Part shown: positions 1 to 9,558 of the stretch, in pieces | Layout of the letters: each line of letters opens with the position of its first letter | How positions within the stretch are numbered: position 1 is the stretch's first letter | Source: Bacteroidales bacterium UBA3824 | Lineage (GTDB): Bacteria; Bacteroidota; Bacteroidia; Bacteroidales; UBA3824 | NCBI GenBank assembly: GCA_002393195.1 | Contig: DGIK01000091.1 | Coordinates: 22,046-86,045, forward strand | Direction: 5' to 3' | Length of the DNA: 64,000 nucleotides | Translations under genes and position numbers: made by a program | The notes under the pieces: model-generated | Seen by the model: only the letters and a program-made list of their open reading frames with translations | What the model was told of the DNA's origin: nothing | The model's database searches: none

Positions 1-898
1 CGCCTGCGCGGCGGCCGACGATTTTGTAATTGAGTTTTACGCCGGTGGCTTCCTCAAAGGTTTTTATCAATTGCAATACCGAGAGACCGTTGCCTGTGCC
101 GATGTTGAAAAACTCCAATCCCGCCTTCTGTTTGCCTTGTTCCATGCGGTTGATGGCGGCGATGTGGGCGTTTGCGAGGTCTATGATGTCGATGTAGTCG
201 CGGATAGCCGTGCCGTCGGGGGTGTTGTAGTCGTCGCCAAACACGCTAAGACATTCCCTGATGCCGGCTGCGGTCTGCGTGATGTATGGAATCAGGTTGG
301 CAGGTACGCCGAGCGGCAATTCGCCAATCAACGACGACGGATGCGCGCCAATCGGGTTGAAATACCTCAGCGCGATGCAGTGTATTTCGGGGTTCACCTT
401 CACAAAATCGCGGATTATTTCTTCGTTGATTTGCTTGGTGTTGCCGTATGGCGAGAGGGCGGGCTGTATCGGCGATTGTTCCGTGACGGGCAATTTCTCC
501 GGCTGTCCATACACCGTGCACGACGACGAGAATACGAGGTTCTTTATCTTGAACTCCTTCATCGCGTCGAGGATATTGATGACGCCGTTTAGGTTGTTGC
601 GGTAATATTTGAGCGGCTGTTGCACCGACTCGCCAACCGCCTTGCTTGCGGCAAAGTGTATCACCGATTCGATGCCGTCGTGCTGCCTCAGAAAATCAAA
701 CAACTGTCTCTTGTCGGCTACGTCCACCTTGCCAAAATGCGGTTTTACGCCCGTTATCTTGGCGATGTTGTCCACTACGTCGGCAGACGAGTTGCTCAGG
801 TCGTCAACGATGTACACCTCGTAGCCCTTTTGCTGCAATTCTACGGTGGTGTGGCTTCCAATGAAGCCTGTGCCGCCTGTTACCAGTATTTTTTTCAT
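1..898 (-). CDS. galE: UDP-glucose 4-epimerase, C-terminus cut by window edge
   Basis: Interconverts UDP-glucose and UDP-galactose in the cytoplasm, supplying galactose units for surface glycans. Read on the minus strand from the ATG at 898, the protein opens with a beta strand and the Rossmann NAD motif GGTGFIG (residues 8-14). The catalytic YxxxK pair is YGNTK (151-155), preceded by the FSSSCTVYG substrate segment. About 299 codons are in the window; the family is about 340 residues, so roughly 45 are missing beyond base 1. The reading frame is open throughout and codon use matches neighbouring housekeeping genes. Assignment to GalE rather than another short-chain epimerase rests on the N-terminal motif, the PTEQSPIQP segment and the ALRYFNPIGAHPS stretch. 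Confidence 0.95.
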   Translation of the reverse strand, partial: MKKILVTGGTGFIGSHTTVELQQKGYEVYIVDDLSNSSADVVDNIAKITGVKPHFGKVDVADKRQLFDFLRQHDGIESVIHFAASKAVGESVQQPLKYYRNNLNGVINILDAMKEFKIKNLVFSSSCTVYGQPEKLPVTEQSPIQPALSPYGNTKQINEEIIRDFVKVNPEIHCIALRYFNPIGAHPSSLIGELPLGVPANLIPYITQTAAGIRECLSVFGDDYNTPDGTAIRDYIDIIDLANAHIAAINRMEQGKQKAGLEFFNIGTGNGLSVLQLIKTFEEATGVKLNYKIVGRRAG

Positions 899-1052
899 AG
901 CTATAATGTATGTTTGTCTGTTTTTGCTTGCAATTAACGCCCCAAAGATACTAAAAACATTCCAAATCTTCGCTCATTACAACAAAAAAAACTCCTTTTT
1001 GCTGCAAATATCAACAAATATTGACATCTTGCCAAAATATATTGCAAAACTT

Positions 1053-1084
1053 TTTGTTGGCTGAAAATATATTTTGTATATTTG
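1053..1084 (+). promoter_or_regulatory. Bacteroidetes-type promoter for the HU-like/SPOR gene
   Basis: TTTG at 1053-1056, a 20-base spacer and TATATTTG at 1077-1084 match the Bacteroidetes primary sigma consensus. It lies 44 bases before the ATG at 1128. Confidence 0.75.
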
Positions 1085-1127
1085 CGGCATCAACGTAATG
1101 ACCAAAAACCGATAAAAACATTATACA

Positions 1128-2243
1128 ATGATAAGTATATCATCCATATTTAAAGATGTGTTGCTCAAAGAGGACAACATCACCGTGCCGGGGCTCGGCA
1201 CGCTGGAAGCCACATATCAGCCGGCGCAGTTGGACGAGAAGACGGGTGTCATCTACCCGCCCACAAAACTCGTAAAACTCAATCCCGACAAGACCGACGA
1301 CGCCAACGATACGTTGTTGAAGTATGTCGTTGACGCTTACAAAGTGTCCAACGTGGATGCCAAGGCAGCCATCGACCGTTTTGTGAAGGACGTAAAGGAA
1401 AAGGTGGAGAGCAAGTCTATCGTTACCCTCGAAGATGTTGGAACTCTGCAACTTGGCGAGGGCGGCGCGATTGTATTGAAGGCCATGCCGTCCAAGCTTT
1501 CCATCGACAATTATGGTATGGACACCGTGGAAGTGGAGCCTGTGCAGGCTTCCGAAAGAGTTGCAGCACCTGTGGTAGCCGCAGCGACAAGCCGTGGCAA
1601 GGTAGTAAAGGGCGATGCTCCACGCGCCGCCGCAGCCACTACCAAGGTATCCACTACTAAGGTAACAACTACCAAGACCACAACCACCAAGACCGAGAAG
1701 GAGAAGAAGGAAAACAAGAAATTCCCGTGGTGGCTTGTATTCTTGCTCGCTTTTGTGGCTGTATTGACGGTACTGTTCTTTATATATAAGGATACGGTGA
1801 TGGGATGGTTTGGCAAAGACAAGCCCGTTGCCGACACCAAGACCGAACAGCCTGCAACCGACCAGACTAAGCCCGGCAATTCCAATGCAAACGACGGCAA
1901 GACCACCAACCTCGACAATCCCGCCGACAAGGAGCGTCCCACAATCGATTCCGACCTCGAAATCCTGGCTCAGGCTGGTTTTAGCAATGTTTCGCCGCAA
2001 AACCTCGGCTCCAAGTACAAGAAATATTATTTGATAGGAGGTTCGTACCGCGACCCGCAGCGTGCCAACGAGCGCAAACGTGCCATCGGCGGCAAGGATA
2101 TACTCAATGTAGATGGCTCCGACCTCTATCGTGTGGTAATTGCCGGTAGCGACAGCGCAAAGGAGATTGTTGACGAATACAACAAGGCTCTCAAACGCGG
2201 CGTGAAGCCTGCGGACATTTGGCTGTTGAAAAATTCTAAGTAA
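1128..2243 (+). CDS. HU-like domain / SPOR domain membrane protein
   Basis: A 371-residue, single-pass membrane protein. Residues 1-130 look like the paired HU-like (CCDC81-type) domains often found at the N-terminus of Bacteroidetes SPOR proteins (ITVPGLGTLEATY, VTLEDVGTLQLGEGG). A Thr/Lys-rich linker (165-198) is followed by a transmembrane helix at about 200-220 and a disordered stretch rich in Asp, Lys and Thr. The last 75 residues resemble a SPOR domain (YYLIGGSYRDPQRAN, then YRVVIAGSDS). SPOR domains bind denuded peptidoglycan at division sites, so the C-terminus is expected in the periplasm and the HU-like part in the cytoplasm. This suggests a role linking envelope and nucleoid or cytoskeleton, which is inference. 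A strong terminator follows. Confidence 0.8.
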   Translation: MISISSIFKDVLLKEDNITVPGLGTLEATYQPAQLDEKTGVIYPPTKLVKLNPDKTDDANDTLLKYVVDAYKVSNVDAKAAIDRFVKDVKEKVESKSIVTLEDVGTLQLGEGGAIVLKAMPSKLSIDNYGMDTVEVEPVQASERVAAPVVAAATSRGKVVKGDAPRAAAATTKVSTTKVTTTKTTTTKTEKEKKENKKFPWWLVFLLAFVAVLTVLFFIYKDTVMGWFGKDKPVADTKTEQPATDQTKPGNSNANDGKTTNLDNPADKERPTIDSDLEILAQAGFSNVSPQNLGSKYKKYYLIGGSYRDPQRANERKRAIGGKDILNVDGSDLYRVVIAGSDSAKEIVDEYNKALKRGVKPADIWLLKNSK

Positions 2244-2272
2244 CACGGAACTTTTTCAAAATTAGTTAGTTG

Positions 2273-2317
2273 CACGGTGCTATACAAATATTTTTTGTAG
2301 TGCACCGTGTTTTTTTG
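2273..2317 (+). terminator. Rho-independent terminator
   Basis: CACGGTGC (2273-2280) pairs with GCACCGTG (2302-2309), extended by TACAAA/TTTGTA, and is followed by a run of seven T. It lies 30 bases after the SPOR protein gene. Confidence 0.8.
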
Positions 2318-2340
2318 TTTATAATTCCATAAATTCTTCT

Positions 2341-2348
2341 TACCTTTG
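2341..2348 (+). promoter_or_regulatory. -7 promoter element TACCTTTG
   Basis: TACCTTTG lies 36 bases ahead of the ATG at 2385. A TTTG sits 23 bases upstream (2314-2317), slightly wide spacing for the Bacteroidetes -33/-7 pair. Confidence 0.55.
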
Positions 2349-2384
2349 CGAGGTATTATATTAGTATAAAAGTCAGCAAATTTA

Positions 2385-3890
2385 ATGTCGAAAGTAACAA
2401 TCATAGGTGGCGGAGTTTCAGGACTTGCGGCCGGCATTTACGCGCAGATGAGCGGATTGGAGAGCGAGATATTCGAGGGACATTCCGTCATAGGCGGTCA
2501 GTGCACGTCGTGGAAGCGCAAGGGTTTCCATATCGACAATTGTGTCCACTGGATGACAGGCACATCGTCCAAAAAAGAGATTTACCAAGTATGGAAGGAC
2601 GTAGGAGTCATCGGCGAAGGCTGCAAGATGATTGAGCACGAGTATTTTATGCAAGTGGATTTCGACGGCGTAAAGGGGCACGCCTGGCGCGACCTCAACA
2701 AAATGGAGGCGGAATTGCTCTCCATAGCCCCTGATGACAAAGAATTGATACACAGTCTGATAAAAGCCATCCGCAATTTTCAATGTATAGAACTTCCCGC
2801 ATTGAAGCCCAAGGAACAGATGGGATTCTTCGACAATATGAAACTCCTTTGGAAGATGCGCAAAGCCATTCCCGTGGCTGTCAAGTACGGCAAGATGACC
2901 ATCGGCGACTTGGCTCAACAATTCAAGAGCCCGGTCATCCGTCAGATGATTCATAATTACGTGCCTGAAACATATTTTGCGATTTCGACGTTATATATGT
3001 ATGCCAACTTTGCGGCGGGTAACGCGGATTTGCCTCTTGGCGGCTCCGACAGCATCACGCTCAAAATGCGCGACCGTTATCTTCAACTCGGCGGCAAGAT
3101 TTCAACCAAGAAAAAGGCGGTCTCCATCGACGTAGAGGGGACGCGCTGCACTAAGGTAAATTTTGAAGACGGCACGTCGGTAATGCCCGAAGACCTGATA
3201 TGCTCCACCGACGTCTCGGTGACGTTCAAGTTGATAGGGGAGAGGTATATCGACGACCACTTCAAGTATTGCTACGACAATCCCGACAAATATCCGTTGT
3301 TTAGCAATATGAACGTTTATTTTGCCGTTGACGTGCCTACGGACGAGATTCCGAATATGGAGATTTTCAACTGCGAGCCTTACACCGTGGCGGGGCGCGA
3401 TGTAAATATCGTCATCGTCAACAACTTCGCCGACCAGCCTGGTTTTGCGCCCGAAGGAAAGGGAATTTTGGAGATTTTGATTGTCCAATACGACCATCAA
3501 TATGAATATTGGGACAATCTCTACAAAGACCGCGAGGCTTACCGCGCCGAGAAGGAACGCATCGCGCAGGAAGTCTTGAAACGTCTCGAAAAGCATTATC
3601 CAAAATTCGCCGGCAAATTCTCTGTATTGGAGACCGTAACGCCCAAATCCTTCAACCGTTACACAGGCGCGTTCAAGGGCGCGTATATGGGTTTCATACA
3701 GACCAATTTGGTGAAGAAGGAGGTGCACAGCGGAGTATTGCCAGGCTTGGACAATCTGTTCCTCGCCGGTCAGTGGCTGCAAACCCCCGGCGGACTGCCA
3801 AACGCCTTGGTGACAGGACGTTTCGCCGTCCAACGATTGTTAAAACACAAAAATATGCTGCAACAGTTTTGTTGCAAAAAGACAAAATAA
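2385..3890 (+). CDS. CrtI/phytoene desaturase-like FAD oxidoreductase
   Basis: A 501-residue flavoprotein of the phytoene desaturase/retinol saturase-like amine oxidase superfamily. The N-terminus carries the dinucleotide-binding motif GGGVSGLAAGIYA with the downstream acidic residue in EIFE. HSVIGGQCTSWKRKGFHID is the typical second FAD segment, and the C-terminus has the closing FAD motif LFLAGQWLQTPGGLPNALVTGR. No signal peptide. Such enzymes desaturate, saturate or isomerise conjugated polyene or lipid chains; the substrate cannot be read from sequence. It opens a region holding an acyltransferase, ketosynthase, ACP and dehydratases, and a second member of the same superfamily is at 12477, so a role in tailoring an acyl or polyene product is likely. 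It is separated from the next gene by a repeat element at 3891-4095. Confidence 0.85.
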   Translation: MSKVTIIGGGVSGLAAGIYAQMSGLESEIFEGHSVIGGQCTSWKRKGFHIDNCVHWMTGTSSKKEIYQVWKDVGVIGEGCKMIEHEYFMQVDFDGVKGHAWRDLNKMEAELLSIAPDDKELIHSLIKAIRNFQCIELPALKPKEQMGFFDNMKLLWKMRKAIPVAVKYGKMTIGDLAQQFKSPVIRQMIHNYVPETYFAISTLYMYANFAAGNADLPLGGSDSITLKMRDRYLQLGGKISTKKKAVSIDVEGTRCTKVNFEDGTSVMPEDLICSTDVSVTFKLIGERYIDDHFKYCYDNPDKYPLFSNMNVYFAVDVPTDEIPNMEIFNCEPYTVAGRDVNIVIVNNFADQPGFAPEGKGILEILIVQYDHQYEYWDNLYKDREAYRAEKERIAQEVLKRLEKHYPKFAGKFSVLETVTPKSFNRYTGAFKGAYMGFIQTNLVKKEVHSGVLPGLDNLFLAGQWLQTPGGLPNALVTGRFAVQRLLKHKNMLQQFCCKKTK

Positions 3891-4095
3891 AACGAGGATT
3901 CCGCCGCCTACGGCGTCGGGTTTTTGTAAACGAAAATTAAAACGAATTGTAACGAATTAAAACGAATTTTTTTATGAGGAATGAATTAAAACAAATTATT
4001 TTTTAATGAATTAAAACCTGTAATTCGTTTTAATTCGTTCTAATTCGTTAAAATTCGCGTTTAAAAAGACAAGCCGCGTAAGCGGCGAACAACAA
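3891..4095. repeat. AT-rich repeat element with terminal hairpins, copy 1
   Basis: GC-rich ends (CCGCCTACGGCG at the left, GCCGCGTAAGCGGC at the right) enclose an AT-rich core of reiterated AAACGAATT units on the left and their complement AATTCGTTTT on the right. The core is thus an imperfect inverted repeat. A second element with the same architecture and core wording lies at 13975-14145. It looks like a miniature non-coding interspersed repeat; it may also act as a terminator for the flavoprotein gene. Confidence 0.7.
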
Positions 4096-4102
4096 TAGAT
4101 TT

Positions 4103-5527
4103 TTGTTAATAGTGGAAGAAGAATATTTATCAGAGGTTACTAAGGAGCGGGGCATCGTGTCGAGGATATTTGGCGCGGTGTCGAGATGGTATGTGGGGGT
4201 ATGTCACGACCTCATATACTACCGTGGCGTATATATGGTGGGGCGCGAAAACATTCCGCCAAAGGGTACGCCTATGATTATCGTCTCCAACCATCAAAAC
4301 ACCCTCAACGACGCTCTTGCCGTGGAGTTTGGCTTCAAGGACAGGGACGTGTGCATATTCACACGCGCCGATATGTTCAAGAAAGCCCCCATACGTTGGG
4401 TTTTGAGGAGTTTCAATCTTCTTCCCGCCTTCCGATTCAATCAGGACGGATTGGACACAGTTGCCTTCAACGAAAAACTTTTCAAAATCGCCGGCAAGGA
4501 TCTCCTGAAGGGCAGCGCGGTTTTGATATTTCCCGAGGCTGTCAACCAAGACAAGCGTTGGCTCGGCAATTTTTCCGAAGGTTACTTGCGGCTGGCTTTC
4601 GACGCTGTGGAGGCAGACGGTTTCAAGACCGACATCAAGATATTGCCGATAGTAAATCATTATTCGGATTATTATGCCTTCCGCGAGGACGTGATGCTCA
4701 AAATCGGCGAACCGTTGTCGCTGAAGGATTATTATGAACAATACCAATCCAAGCCGCGCACAGCCCGCCGCACCATCAACGCCGAAATCCGTGGACGTAT
4801 CGAGAATATGATGCTCAATATCACCGACCTCGATAATTATGACGCCATCGACTACCTGAGGCTCACTTACGGAAGGCGTTATTGCCGAGCGTGCGGCGGC
4901 GACCCCGACCGTCTGCCCGACCGCCTCGAAAGCGACAAGGCTCTCTTCGCCGACCTTGAGGAGGTGAAGGACAGCCATGCCGACGACCTCCGCGAGATAT
5001 ACGACGGCGCATTGCAATTGAAGGAGGCTTGCACGCGCTGCAAGGTGGAGGACAAGAATTTTGACGAGAAAAAGCCGTCAACGATAAAGTTCATTATGCA
5101 ACTTTTGGGGCTTCTTGTCGCACTTCCGCTGTTTATTTTTTCGTTAATTCCAAATTTTTTGTTATTTTTGGCGCCGATGCCATTCACCCGCAAGTTGAGG
5201 GCAGGCAATAGTCATAAGGCGATGTTTGTGGGCGGCGTCAAGTTTGCCATCAACACGCTTTTTGTGGGACCGTTGGTATATACGTTGCAATTGATATTCG
5301 ACGTGTGGATGTTTGGGTGGCTGATTGCGATTGCGCACTTGGTGTTGCTGCCGTTTTTTGGCATCGGGGCGTGGCAGTATCGGCGCGGATTCATTACGAT
5401 GAAGCGTCAATGGAGATTCCGCCGCGAGCGCAACAAGGGTCTCGCCGGTATGGAAGACCTCAGAAACAGAATATTTGACAAATTGGATAACATTTTAAGC
5501 AAGAATAAATGGAAAAAAGAGTTGTAA
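4103..5527 (+). CDS. PlsC-type 1-acyl-glycerol-3-phosphate acyltransferase-like membrane protein
   Basis: A glycerolipid acyltransferase-like protein of about 474 residues that should transfer an acyl chain to a glycerol phosphate or related acceptor at the inner membrane. The active-site block is SNHQNTLNDALA around His64, spaced H-X5-D as in GPAT-like branches rather than the commoner H-X4-D. IFPEAVNQ replaces the usual FPEG motif. Two or more transmembrane helices lie at about 330-430. No in-frame ATG starts the protein: candidates are TTG at 4103 or GTG at 4112, preceded by an in-frame stop at 4079. The 3' end overlaps the ketosynthase ATG by 19 bases, indicating translational coupling and a shared pathway. 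Confidence 0.8.
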   Translation: MLIVEEEYLSEVTKERGIVSRIFGAVSRWYVGVCHDLIYYRGVYMVGRENIPPKGTPMIIVSNHQNTLNDALAVEFGFKDRDVCIFTRADMFKKAPIRWVLRSFNLLPAFRFNQDGLDTVAFNEKLFKIAGKDLLKGSAVLIFPEAVNQDKRWLGNFSEGYLRLAFDAVEADGFKTDIKILPIVNHYSDYYAFREDVMLKIGEPLSLKDYYEQYQSKPRTARRTINAEIRGRIENMMLNITDLDNYDAIDYLRLTYGRRYCRACGGDPDRLPDRLESDKALFADLEEVKDSHADDLREIYDGALQLKEACTRCKVEDKNFDEKKPSTIKFIMQLLGLLVALPLFIFSLIPNFLLFLAPMPFTRKLRAGNSHKAMFVGGVKFAINTLFVGPLVYTLQLIFDVWMFGWLIAIAHLVLLPFFGIGAWQYRRGFITMKRQWRFRRERNKGLAGMEDLRNRIFDKLDNILSKNKWKKEL

Positions 5528-6729
5528 TAACAGGTATGGGCATATACTCGTGCCTTGGCAAAAACCTTGACGAAGTAAGGGATTCGCTATATAACGGTGT
5601 GTCGGGCATCATCCTCGACCAAGAAAGGAAGGAGATGGGATTCCGCTCCGGCTTGACTTCCCATTTGGATTCGCCCGACTTGAAGGCGCAACTTTCCCGT
5701 GCGCAGCGCGTCTTTATGCCCGAACAGGCTAAGTACGCCTACGTGGCTACCGTGGAGGCCCTCCGCAATGCCAAAATCGATCAGGATTACCTCGATAAAA
5801 ACGATGTAGGTCTTCTCTATGGCAACGATTCGAGCGCGGAACCCGTATATAAGTCTGTTGAGACTATGCTCCGCAAGAAAAACACCACTCTCATCGGTTC
5901 GGGCGGCATTTTCCAATCGATGAACTCGACCGTTACTATGAACCTCGGCTGCATTTTCCACCTTCGCGGCATCAATCTCACCGTGTCGGGCGCGTGTGCG
6001 TCGGGCAGCCACGCCATTGGTCTCGGCGCGTTGCTCATTCGCAACGGATTGCAGGATATGGTGGTTTGTGGTGGTGCTCAGGAGGTAAATCCATACGCCG
6101 TGGGCAGTTTTGACGGCATCAGCGCATTCTCCACACGTGAGGACGCACCCACCAAGGCTTCACGTCCGTTTGACCGCGACAGGGACGGTCTCGTGCCGGG
6201 CGGCGGCGCAGCCACTGTTATCATCGAGGATTACGACCACGCCGTCAAGCGCGGCGCGCCCATCATTGCGGAAGTATTGTCGTGGGGATTTTCGTCCAAT
6301 GGCGACCATATCTCGTCGCCCAACGTGGCTGGCCCCGCCAAATCTCTCGAAAACGCCATCAAGGCTGCCAACATTCCGCTCTCTGAGATTGGTTATGTGA
6401 ACGCACACGCCACTTCCACCCACATCGGCGATACCAACGAGGCCAAGGCTATCGACCAAATTTTTGGAAGCCACAAGCCCTACGTTACCTCCACAAAGTC
6501 CCAGACCGGCCACGAAATGTGGATGGCAGGCGCGAGCGAGGTCATCTATTCGATGTTGATGATGAAGAACGATTTTGTGGCTGCCAACCTCAATTTCGAG
6601 AACCCCGACGAGGATTCCGCCAAACTCAACATCCCCGGCGCACGTGTCTCTACACACTTCGACACCTTCCTCTCCAACTCCTTCGGCTTCGGCGGCACCA
6701 ATTCTACGCTGATTGTAAGGAACTTGTAA
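5509..6729 (+). CDS. Beta-ketoacyl-ACP synthase (FabF-like ketosynthase)
   Basis: A 406-residue condensing enzyme that elongates acyl-ACP chains by decarboxylative Claisen condensation. The complete catalytic triad is visible: Cys163 in SGACASGSHAIG, His299 in VNAHATSTHIGD, and His334 in KSQTGHEMWMAGA with Lys329. The N-terminal VVITGMGIYSCLG and the C-terminal NSFGFGGTNSTLIV are typical of FabF-type synthases. The gene overlaps the preceding acyltransferase and ends at a strong terminator. With a dedicated ACP and dehydratases nearby it is more likely a secondary-metabolism or special-lipid enzyme than housekeeping FabF, but context is the only basis for that. Confidence 0.93.
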   Translation: MEKRVVITGMGIYSCLGKNLDEVRDSLYNGVSGIILDQERKEMGFRSGLTSHLDSPDLKAQLSRAQRVFMPEQAKYAYVATVEALRNAKIDQDYLDKNDVGLLYGNDSSAEPVYKSVETMLRKKNTTLIGSGGIFQSMNSTVTMNLGCIFHLRGINLTVSGACASGSHAIGLGALLIRNGLQDMVVCGGAQEVNPYAVGSFDGISAFSTREDAPTKASRPFDRDRDGLVPGGGAATVIIEDYDHAVKRGAPIIAEVLSWGFSSNGDHISSPNVAGPAKSLENAIKAANIPLSEIGYVNAHATSTHIGDTNEAKAIDQIFGSHKPYVTSTKSQTGHEMWMAGASEVIYSMLMMKNDFVAANLNFENPDEDSAKLNIPGARVSTHFDTFLSNSFGFGGTNSTLIVRNL

Positions 6730-6737
6730 TTCGATAA

Positions 6738-6764
6738 TGGAGCGCGGGCGGCTCGCCCGCCAAT
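6738..6764 (+). repeat. Dispersed GC-rich palindromic repeat
   Basis: The sequence TGGAGCGCGGGCGG...CCGCCAAT contains the palindrome GCGGGCGGCTCGCCCGC. A nearly identical copy lies inverted at 39299-39325, and a diverged one at 14434-14460. All three sit just after gene ends. Confidence 0.7.
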
Positions 6765-6773
6765 AAATAAAAG

Positions 6774-6820
6774 AACCGAGTTGGCGACAACAGTTTTTTG
6801 TTGACGCCAACTCGGTTTTT
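6774..6820 (+). terminator. Strong rho-independent terminator
   Basis: AACCGAGTTGGCG (6774-6786) and its complement ending at about 6817 form a long stem, extended by CAAC/GTTG with one mismatch, followed by a T run. It ends the acyltransferase-ketosynthase unit. Confidence 0.85.
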
Positions 6821-7071
6821 TATTGAAATTCCGCAATGCTACTGCGGATTTTCATTGAAAATCTGCAATTCCACTGCGGATTTTCAAGGTTTTTACGACC
6901 AAAACATCACTTTTTTGCCCACTTTTGACAACTTATCCAAATTATTATTTGTCAAATTAACAGTTGTTAAGGAATAACGACGGGTCTTTCGTCCATACGT
7001 CGAAAATAAATTTTTGTTTTTTCTAAATTGTTATTACTTTTGCAGCCTGAAAAAATTAATCAAAACAAAAA
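6821..7071. other. Gene-free stretch before the TonB receptor
   Basis: The 342 bases between the ketosynthase and receptor genes hold the palindromic repeat and terminator listed separately, two copies of CTGCGGATTTTCA at about 6843-6885, and a promoter (TTTG 7013-7016, TACTTTTG 7035-7042, 18-base spacer). I see no gene. Confidence 0.6.
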
Positions 7072-9552
7072 ATGTCACATTTCAATAAATTTATGTTGGC
7101 GTTGACGCTTGGTTGTTGGGCGATTGGAGCGTCTGCGCAGCAAAAATACACCATCAGCGGCTACATCACCGACTCTAAATCGTCGGAAACGGTAATCGGC
7201 GCCACGGTGTACGACCAAGAAACGCGGCACGGCGCAACCTCCAATGCTTTCGGTTTTTATTCATTGACACTCGGCGAAGGCAAACACAACATTCAATATT
7301 CATACGTGGGATACGCCGCACAAAATGTTGCGTTGACGCTTGCAAAAGACACCGTAATCAATATCAAACTATCTGAAAACACTGAACTTGGAGAAGTCGT
7401 CATATCCGCGCAAAGGGAGGAGACTGGCATTTCGTCAACGGGCATGGGCAGCATGGATATTCCTGTGAGGGTCATCGAGCATACACCGAGCATTTTGGGC
7501 GAGACCGATGTCGTGAAGACCGTGCAATTTGCGCCGGGTGTTCAACAGGGCGTTGGCGGCTCGGCGGCGATATTTGTGCGCGGTGGTGGCGGCGACGAAA
7601 ATTTGATACTCTTAGACGGCAGCCCAGTCTATAAAATTGACCATTGTTTTGGATTTTTCTCGGTTTTCACGCCCGAGGCGGTCAAGAAGGTAAGTTTTTA
7701 CAAATCGTCGTTTCCTGCACGATACAATGGCAGGGCATCGTCGGTAGTGGACGTAAGAACCAAGGACGGCGATATGCAAAAATTTCACGGCAGTTTTTCT
7801 GTGGGTTTGCTCACATCACGGTTCACTTTTGAAGGGCCGATTAAGAAAGATAAAACTTCGTTTATGCTCTCAGGCAGAACCACTTACCTGAATTTTTTGG
7901 CGGCTCCGGTGATGAAGGCTTTTATGGACGGCACGATGTTTTCGTATTGGTTTTATGATGTCAATGCCAAAATCAACCACAAGTTTTCTGACAAAGACCG
8001 CTTGTTTGTAAGTTTTTACAATGGCATCGACCGTTTTTCGCTCAAAGACAAAGATACTCGTACAGAAGAACATCCGATTTTGGGCGAAGAAGAAGGGATG
8101 GGCATAGTCGGTTATGAGAAAGAAACATTTTCTACTGATGACAAATACGTCCTCAATTGGGGCAACACTCTCGCCACGTTGCGGTGGAACCACGTCTTTA
8201 CGTCCAAATTGTTTGCCAACGTCACTACTGCCGTCAATAGGTTTGGAATGAAGATTGGCGGCGAGCAAACTTACAAGCACACAGATTTTTACGATTTTCA
8301 TAGTTCGTACAGCAAGTCAAAAATTCAGGACGTGTCTGCCGCCGCCGACTTCGATTTTATGCCTGACGCAAGACACAATATAAAGTTTGGTGTCAACTAT
8401 ACGCACCATAATTTTTGTCCTGAAAGCACAGTTGCCAAATACAAGACCAAAAGCAACGATTATAACCGCGACACCATCACCAAATCGCCACGCGGCAGGG
8501 ATTATGATGCCGACGAAATTGCCATTTATGCCGAAGACGATTGGAAAATTTATGACTGTCTGCATGTAACACCGGCGTTGGTGTATTCTTTGTTTAGTGT
8601 TGATGGCAAGACCTATGGCAACTTTCTGCCAAGAGTTTCGTTGAAATATTTGCCAATCAAATGGTTGATTTTCAAGGCGTCATATACGCGAATGAGCCAA
8701 TGTGTGCATCTTCTTACATCGTCGGTACTGTCGATGCCGACTGATATTTGGGTGCCTGTCACCAAAAATATCAAACCCGAAATTTCGCAACAATGGAGCC
8801 TTGGCGCGTATTGCACGCGGTTGCCGGGTTGGGAATTTTCGGTGGAGGCATATTACAAACTACTTGACAATGTGATTGAATACAAGGACGGTATGAGTTA
8901 TATGGGATTCTCGGATTCGTGGCAAAATCTTGTCGCAATGGGGCAAGGCACGTCCAAGGGCATAGAATTGTTGATACAAAAAAACAAGGGCAGAGCGACA
9001 GGTTGGATTACATACACATTGAGCAAGGCTGAGCGTAAGTTTTCCAAGGAATCGGGCATCAACGCCGGTCAAAAATTTCTTTTCACCTACGACCGCCCTC
9101 ATTGCATCAACATTGTCTATAATCAGAAGTTCAACGATAGAATAGATTTTGATGCGACGTGGACGTTCCATTCTGGCTCATTGACCACAATGTCAAATAC
9201 TTACGAAACTGTCTATTTGCCCAAGGAGGTTGATAGTAGGATAGGCGATTATTATGACAGCAATGGCAATTATCATCATTTTGACGACCCCAGGGAAGGT
9301 ATGACAGCATATGTGGAACACCGCAACAATTTCCGTATGCCAGCCTCGCACATTCTGAGCGTTGGTGTCAACTTCCATAAAAAGAAAAAACATTGCGAAA
9401 GGATTTGGAATTTCTCTGTTTATAATCTCTATTGCGCTCATAATCCGATGTTTGCACAGCGTTGGAGCGACGGTAATATGGGCAACGATTATATCAACGT
9501 TACGAGCATCCTGCCCGCTGTGCCGTCGTTTACAGTAACATATAAATTTTAA
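7072..9552 (+). CDS. TonB-dependent outer membrane receptor with CarboxypepD_reg-like domain
   Basis: An 826-residue outer membrane transporter. A signal peptide (residues 1-22, ending GASAQ) is followed by a carboxypeptidase-regulatory-like beta domain (about 25-110: TISGYITDSKSSETVIGATV). A plug domain comes next (DVVKTVQFAPGVQQGVGGSAAIFVRGG, LLDGSPVYKIDH, then a barrel start near 230). The end TVTYKF with a terminal aromatic is typical of beta barrels. It moves an unknown substrate across the outer membrane using TonB energy. The next gene, 6 bases downstream, encodes a DUF4249 lipoprotein, a common partner of this receptor subtype. It has its own promoter and lies behind a terminator, so it appears transcriptionally separate from the lipid genes on either side. 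Confidence 0.92.
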   Translation: MSHFNKFMLALTLGCWAIGASAQQKYTISGYITDSKSSETVIGATVYDQETRHGATSNAFGFYSLTLGEGKHNIQYSYVGYAAQNVALTLAKDTVINIKLSENTELGEVVISAQREETGISSTGMGSMDIPVRVIEHTPSILGETDVVKTVQFAPGVQQGVGGSAAIFVRGGGGDENLILLDGSPVYKIDHCFGFFSVFTPEAVKKVSFYKSSFPARYNGRASSVVDVRTKDGDMQKFHGSFSVGLLTSRFTFEGPIKKDKTSFMLSGRTTYLNFLAAPVMKAFMDGTMFSYWFYDVNAKINHKFSDKDRLFVSFYNGIDRFSLKDKDTRTEEHPILGEEEGMGIVGYEKETFSTDDKYVLNWGNTLATLRWNHVFTSKLFANVTTAVNRFGMKIGGEQTYKHTDFYDFHSSYSKSKIQDVSAAADFDFMPDARHNIKFGVNYTHHNFCPESTVAKYKTKSNDYNRDTITKSPRGRDYDADEIAIYAEDDWKIYDCLHVTPALVYSLFSVDGKTYGNFLPRVSLKYLPIKWLIFKASYTRMSQCVHLLTSSVLSMPTDIWVPVTKNIKPEISQQWSLGAYCTRLPGWEFSVEAYYKLLDNVIEYKDGMSYMGFSDSWQNLVAMGQGTSKGIELLIQKNKGRATGWITYTLSKAERKFSKESGINAGQKFLFTYDRPHCINIVYNQKFNDRIDFDATWTFHSGSLTTMSNTYETVYLPKEVDSRIGDYYDSNGNYHHFDDPREGMTAYVEHRNNFRMPASHILSVGVNFHKKKKHCERIWNFSVYNLYCAHNPMFAQRWSDGNMGNDYINVTSILPAVPSFTVTYKF

Positions 9553-9558
9553 CAAAAA

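Noticed and set aside
1140..2246. Long minus-strand open frame opposite the SPOR protein gene
   Set aside because: No family features, and the plus strand has a clear domain structure, promoter and terminator.
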